Positions 58,167-64,000 of a stretch of DNA of 64,000 nt are shown here, in pieces. The stretch lies in assembly GCA_004794655.1 (NCBI GenBank), contig SMMW01000555.1:9625501-9689500 (forward strand), read 5' to 3'. The position numbers and the translations under genes were made by a program. The notes beneath the pieces are model-generated. The model saw only the letters and a program-made list of their open reading frames with translations, searched no databases and had not been told where the DNA came from. Every line of letters begins with the position of its first letter. Position 1 is the first letter of the stretch. The stretch is from Marisa cornuarietis. Lineage: Eukaryota; Mollusca; Gastropoda; Architaenioglossa; Ampullariidae.

Positions 58167-58220
<54 letters not shown>
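58167..58220. repeat. (GT)27 microsatellite
   Basis: A pure GT array of 54 bp. Confidence 0.98.
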
Positions 58221-58222
<2 letters not shown>

Positions 58223-58229
58223 TCATTAC

Positions 58230-60620
58230 TCACCTACCTCGTGTAAATATAACAAAGAAACTATTATCATAACTACCTCTTGAACATATTACTTTCTTCT
58301 CATTTTTTCATACATTTTTATTGTAGTATTTTTCAATTTTTAATCCACTTTCCATCCCTGAGGGGAGGATTAGATATTAAAAGCACACTTCATGTGAATC
58401 TTTTTCCACCTCAGTAAATAATCCTCATTTTTATTGTCCTTTCATTGTAGATATCACCTGACTTTAACACGTGCATGTCATACAATCCTCTTTGCGCCTG
58501 TCTGCACATCTCGTGAAAATAAATGATCTGCACCATATTAGAGAGAGCTTACACCCCGCGCGGCATCAATAACAAATCGTGATAAACATAGTTATTCCTG
58601 GTCATCACGTCACTGCAGCTACCCGAGCTGATGCTTTTTTCTCCCCACCTCCTGACACGGGTATGTTTTCTGTGAAGTTTCTGTGCGCACACAAACTCTC
58701 GCTTCTTAACAATGAATCAGACTTTTCAGTTGTGCGGTTGACCGCACTCGCAAAAAAAAACCAACGGCTATGGTGTGGAGTTCTCTGCCCGTTGCTCGGA
58801 TAATTACTGCTGAAGCTGTTGTAACGGTTGCGCTGCTGGCGGTCTCCTTTCATCTTCAAAAAGCCGTGACACACGTGTATCTGATTGCAGCATGCACGTT
58901 GATGCACGTACCTCATGCTGATGTGAATGCCATTTCATTAAAGGCAGACCATCTGGCTCTCGGGCCAACAAATACCGATTGCTGTACCCCTTTCATACTG
59001 CCACACTCCCCAATCACACTCACCTCCCCCCCCCCGTGGTGAGGAAGGGCTTGAGAACCGACTTTTCACTGCTGATGTGGGACTAAAGGATCGGTTCCGG
59101 TTGGCTTTGCTTGTTGACTAGCCGCCACTCTGTTACTCGTATAGCGATGTTTTCTCGATATTTTGAATACCCGCAACTGCATTTTCATTTGTTTCTCACA
59201 AAATTAAAATGCACGCTTTCTGTTTTCCTGAATAGCAATCATTGATTTCATGGAAGAAGTAGGTGTCAATATCTATTAATTCCGGCTGGTGGACATTATT
59301 AGGGAGTAGTCAATTAACTACTTTGTGAGGTTCTTTTGTCCGACCTCAAACCCCTTCTCTTAATTATCTTGCATCATTAAACACGCAGTTGGGTCCAATC
59401 CTCAACTCTTCGTCCACAAATCTTTGTGTAAAGGTGTTTTCTTTTTTGTTCACGCTTGTGATTATTGTATAGTTGACTGTTGGTTCGTCTGCAGTCTCTC
59501 CTGTACCGTATTCACATGAAGAAATGCGCTTTACAATTCCTATAATTACTATGATGGGGATGATGCATGCCCAGTAGTTTCAGATCAGTGAAAGTAAGCT
59601 GCTTTAAAAGAATTTTTCAAAACAGGTGAGCCATTTCAGTCACGCATCATCAGGCAAGTCGTCGACAAAGTTACCTGCAAATATTGTTTCCTGCATCTTA
59701 AATTACAAAATTTGCATGCGACACATTACTGGAATCACAGGTACTTGTAACTTTGATGACACACGGGAGTGTTGCCTTCACGGACAAGCAAGCATGCATA
59801 AAATATTGACTGACATGTGGGAATACAAATAATGTTTAAAAAAAAAAACAAGTTGATAAAAATGCTAACATGGTTGAACATGAACGGACAGGTGAGTGCA
59901 TTCAGTTCACAGCCACAGTCGGTTAAGTCTGGGACAAACCGAAAATTCTCGGGTGCACTGGTGCGTGTCATGGAGAAAGTACACGGAGTTTAATAAACAA
60001 CTGGGTTGTCCTGGTATTACGATAATTCTGGTAATACACTGCATAACAAACGAGATTTGTGCTCGTACTATGATAAAACTGGTATCACACTGTAGAAAAA
60101 GGGCGATTGATAGCAATGGTCAATCTGAAAAAAATCTAATATCAACGAAACAATTTATAAAGACTGGCACAAGAGGTTCCACGCAGCTTTTTTCTTCTAG
60201 TTGCTTGTACTTGATATTATGTTTATCAGAAACGGTGTTTATATTGATGTGGTTTGTTGTTTTTTTATTTGACGTTGTTGTACGTTGTGAGGTGGACTCA
60301 GAGATCTTCTAACATTTTTATAAGGTATGATTATATTTGACAATGTCTATATGACTGTTTACATGATCATTCAAATGACTATAGTCACGTTTCCATCAAA
60401 GTTATAATCACGCATAGACCAAAGTTATTATAGTCATGTATTCATCAAAGTTACTCTAGCCACGTATTCTGTAAAGTTAAGGAGAACGCATTTTATACGT
60501 GCAGCCTAGACATGGTGACAGCTGATAGTATAATCTGCTTACAAGGAGAAGACTTTTGCTCTTGACACCATTATCCTTATTCGTGAGGAGAGATTAATAA
60601 AATTGTTGGTGACGGTCAGC
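58230..60620. other. No gene recognised
   Basis: Mixed to AT-rich DNA. Short open frames at 58579-59042 and 59896-60312 lack domains or good splice boundaries. Confidence 0.45.
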
Positions 60621-60625
60621 TCACG

Positions 60626-60670
60626 CACACACACACACACACACACACGCGCGCGCGCACACACACACAC
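60626..60670. repeat. (AC)n-(GC)n-(AC)n tract
   Basis: CA dinucleotides interrupted by a short alternating GC block. Confidence 0.93.
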
Positions 60671-60688
60671 ATAGTATAATGCATTCTA

Positions 60689-60928
60689 ACACACTTGCAT
60701 ACAGACACTCACAAGGTATTTCGCCAAAGTAACTAACACACACACACAGAGTAGAGAGTGCATACTCACTAACACACTTCCATACAGACACTCACAAGGT
60801 ATGTTCGCCAAAGTAACTACCACACACACACTCACACACACACAGAGTAGAGAGTGCATACTCACTAACACACTTCCATACAGACACTCACAAGGTATGT
60901 TCGCCAAAGTAACTACCACACACACACT

Positions 60929-60959
<31 letters not shown>

Positions 60960-61037
60960 GAGAGTGCATACTCACTAACACACTTCCATACAGACACTCA
61001 CAAGGTATTTCGCCAAAGTAACTACCACACACACACT

Positions 61038-61070
<33 letters not shown>

Positions 61071-61345
61071 GAGAGTGCATACTCACTAACACACTTCCAT
61101 ACAGACACTCACAAGGTATTTCGCCAAAGTAACTACCACACACACACTCACACACACACACACACACACAGAGTAGAGAGTGCATACTCACTAACACACT
61201 TCCATACAGACACTCACAAGGTATTTCGCCAAAGTAACTACCACACACACACTCACACACACACACACACACAGAGTAGAGAGTGCATACTCACTAACAC
61301 ACTTCCATACAGACACTCACAAGGTATTTCGCCAAAGTAACTACC
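60689..61345. repeat. Tandem repeat of 96-111 bp with embedded CA microsatellite, about 6 units
   Basis: The constant part of each unit contains gagtagagagtgcatactc, acacacttccatacagacac and cgccaaagtaacta. It starts at 60749, 60845, 60955, 61066, 61171 and 61274, with partial units on both sides. Unit length varies because the CA tract inside each unit has a different length. The third position of the motif ggtat(g)ttcgcc separates early units (60802, 60898) from later ones. Long frames through it (for example 60801-61340) reflect the repeat only. Confidence 0.95.
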
Positions 61346-61349
61346 AAAG

Positions 61350-62500
61350 ACATTCCTTGGGCTGCAATACATTGCAGAAGAGAAGTATTTTGTGAATTCT
61401 CGAAAGTCCTCTGCACCTGGTCGACGAACTGGCTCGGGCGAGCTCTTCTTCATTGATCATACACATTAATGTTGGGATGAGGTCGCATATCAAAGACCCA
61501 GCTTCCGTTTTCCTCGGGTGATGTGAGATAAGGGGCCCTGAGTTACCTCCCTGTGGGTGCTCAGGATGAAACGGGGAACTTCTTGCTGCAGCAGCTACCC
61601 TGTCAGCTATAGAGTGTGTGTGCAGCAGTTGACTTTGTATTAAAGGTGTTTTTACACCCCATAATTCAGCCAAAATTATAAGAACACAGACGAACTTGTT
61701 TCAAGAATTCAAGAAAAGGTAAGTTTTTAAGTTTTATGCACTGGGTGTTGCCTAATCAATCCTGAGGGTGATCGTCACATGTGGTTTAACACAAGCCCGT
61801 CTTTGTCATTTTCTGTCTCAGATATATCTCTGTCTTTTCCTCTTTATTTCTATCCTTTCTCTCTCTTTCTCTCGCTCGCTTCCTCGTGTATTTATGAGTG
61901 AGCATGAACATTTAGACATTTTTGTTGTAACGGCATCGCCTGCTGACATACCAGAATTTTTATTTATTTATTTACTTATTTATTTATTATTTAGGAAGGT
62001 TTTGTTTTTCTTGGAAGGCCACGGTTTACACGATTATGTGTTATCTTCTTTATATTTTAAAGATACTAGATTTTAAAGAAACGGGGTATCTGCTGGCAAT
62101 GCCCATTCTATCAAAGCCTGTGAGGCTAGGTTTGTATCAAGGTCATTTCACCGGAGTTCGCACTGAGCACGCGCGTGACTGCGTAGGCGGGGTGGTGTGC
62201 ACGATGCACGTGCCTGGTAAGATTTTATTATAGATCACAAGGCGAGGCGGCCAAAGCAGTAGGAAAATAGGCCTGAGGAGGAATAGTGTAAGCAGAGCGC
62301 GAGGCCATTAGACAGTCACAGGAAGAATAATAAATAAAGAGCTTGAAGCTATTAGAGTTATACAGAAGAAATAATGTAAAATAGATCGTGAGACCATTAG
62401 ACAGAAAGAGGAGAAATATCGAATCAAGTGGTCAGGAAGGGTGGGAGAAGAGGATGATGGTGTAAGGGCAAGAAAATGCACTGCGAGATATAAAGTCTCG
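61350..62500. other. No gene recognised
   Basis: Short mixed-composition segment with a degenerate TTTA tract near 61962-61992. No convincing gene. Confidence 0.45.
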
Positions 62501-62522
62501 ATCAGTAACGGTTTTCGCAGCA

Positions 62523-62822
62523 CGCGGGGCCCTGGAGGAGAATCATATGCACCCCTCCCCCCGGGGGGGGGGCCGAGAGTCGTAAATGTAGGCTATACAC
62601 TGGGCTATACCCTGTACCACAAGAATCCTAGGGTACCCCTCCGGCGCGGGGCCGGTGGCTGTTGCCCCAGTTGCCACCCTCAGAAAGGCCGCCTCTGGTC
62701 TCGATGCAAGCATGCAGGAAGACAGCAACACTGTAGGTTCATCTTAGCGTCAACTGTGACCTCCCCTCCCCTCACCCCTTTCCGTCTACCCTCGTCTCCA
62801 CCTAACCTTACGTCCTACAATA
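62523..62822 (+). mobile_element. Possible mobile-element 3' end (GC-rich block ending in a GAT array)
   Basis: A block of about 300 bp, much richer in G and C than either side, starts abruptly near 62523 and runs directly into a pure GAT array of about 100 bp, beyond which the DNA is AT-rich again. A frame is open through it (62441-62827), but the product is rich in Gly, Pro, Arg and Ser without a domain. The arrangement of a foreign-looking block with a tandem trinucleotide tail is what a truncated non-LTR element would leave. It lacks the paired GCGC signature of the other tails, so it would be a different family. Confidence 0.35.
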
Positions 62823-62924
<102 letters not shown>

Positions 62925-62987
62925 CACCAATTTAACAATTTTTAAATAAGTCTTTATAATTGTTTCACCATCACACAAATCACCTAG

Positions 62988-62998
62988 TCTCTCTCTCA

Positions 62999-63032
<34 letters not shown>
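62988..63032. repeat. (CT)n-(CA)n microsatellite
   Basis: CT units with one interruption followed by about 11 CA units. Confidence 0.95.
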
Positions 63033-63033
<1 letters not shown>

Positions 63034-63039
63034 GGAGCA

Positions 63040-63955
63040 GAAATGTAACTATAGGGCAGCAGTTCCAATAAATCCTGCTATCACTGCAGAAAACGATGGA
63101 CTAAATGTGTTTACTTTCAGCATCTTAAGAACTGTGCGTTCGTGTGTCTGCTCAGACCGATTTGATGATATTTTGAGAGGAAGATTATGAGTACAGGACA
63201 ACGATTGACTGCTTCGGAGAGACTATTGCAAACAGAACACGAAGAAACAGAGCACACGAGCGGTCTCCCCTAGCTGCCTCATGTTCTGAAGAGTATTCAC
63301 CACACAACACACTTACAATACTCACCTGTACAGATGAGCCTTTGTAGACCTGGATCCTCCATTACAGGCAAACTGATTCACATCTTATGACCAGCAATCA
63401 AGCAGCTTCCAACTAACCCTGACAGTACTTTTCAATCTGTTCGAGAGAAATCCTCAAACACAACACAAGCGGAAAGATTTTCAGTCCCTCAGGTAGGACA
63501 CGACGACAGATCATCTGACGACTCTGAATGGGTCAGAGTGAACTAGTACACAATAGGAACAATAGGTCAAGCGTTTCGACTTCAGCACAGCTCTCGTGTT
63601 ATCAAGTAGTAAAGCTGTAAACAATATAACTTGCTTTATTTTGATTATGAAAAACGAAAAGAGACACAGAGAGAGTGAAACAGAAATAAATATGTCAGCT
63701 CTATTTTTAAATCGTCAGGGAAACAATTCCTGATAATTTTTTTCAGCTTTATAAAACTAAATACAAAAGAAAGTTTTCTCTCTCTCTCTCAAGTCGGGTA
63801 TCGTCGATTCATTATTATCTGGGGGGGGGGGGTCCTGCATGTGGCACATGTACCGTGGGCCGTGATGGAGCATTAGCTGCTCACTCGGCGTAAATGTTGA
63901 TCTCTGTCGAGAGAGATAGAAAGAAGTAAAGAGACGCCAGAAAATACAAAGCGCA
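63040..63955. other. No gene recognised
   Basis: Mixed-composition DNA without a coding segment. A G homopolymer of about ten lies near 63821. Confidence 0.5.
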
Positions 63956-63957
63956 CG

Positions 63958-63959
<2 letters not shown>

Positions 63960-64000
<41 letters not shown>
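63960..64000. repeat. (GT)n microsatellite cut by the window edge
   Basis: At least 20 GT units reaching the last base. Confidence 0.98.

Noticed and set aside
60801..61340. 179-codon Thr/His-rich repeat protein
   Set aside because: It is produced by the CA-containing tandem repeat; the opposite strand is equally open.

Overview
The window is animal nuclear DNA, most likely from a mollusc and probably a gastropod. The evidence is a neuropeptide receptor split by introns with GT-AG sites, several families of decayed LINE retrotransposons, very abundant di-, tri- and tetranucleotide microsatellites, and long AT-rich stretches with no gene-like content. The species call is inference from composition and repeat style, not from a diagnostic sequence.

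One protein-coding host gene is well supported. At the left edge, on the minus strand, lie the first two coding exons (1422-1198 and 842-597) of a rhodopsin-type GPCR of the GnRH/corazonin/AKH receptor group. They encode the glycosylated N-terminus, TM1, TM2 and the start of TM3. The rest of the gene runs off the left end. A GAC/GAT microsatellite (486-590) starts a few bases inside the intron that follows exon 2. Several other short open stretches look more like exons than like noise (about 3933-4120, 28974-29191, 32733-32971, 44232-44503, 52637-52948). None could be assigned to a family.

The rest is mostly mobile and tandemly repeated DNA. A young-looking, 5'-truncated RTE-clade LINE (49328-51984) keeps most of its AP-endonuclease and a complete reverse transcriptase, broken by one -1 frameshift, and ends in a tetranucleotide tail. 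Older LINE relics lie at 10032-10700 (minus), 22880-23220 (plus) and 23330-23925 (plus, CR1/L2-like). Five further LINE 3' ends (near 16.7, 26.9, 34.4, 39.3 and 42.1 kb) share a paired GCGC signature, and each runs directly into an ATT or ATC trinucleotide tail. This ties part of the microsatellite load to retrotransposition.

The main tandem arrays are a 30-bp minisatellite of about 43 units (37767-39049), a 39-bp repeat forming one arm of a fold-back structure (25925-27376), a repeat of about 105 bp with embedded CA tracts (60689-61345), and a GAGT/CAGT compound array (55914-56072). The intervals between (roughly 4.2-10, 10.8-15, 17-22.8, 28-34, 45.7-49.3, 53.5-60.6 kb) hold little that can be recognised.
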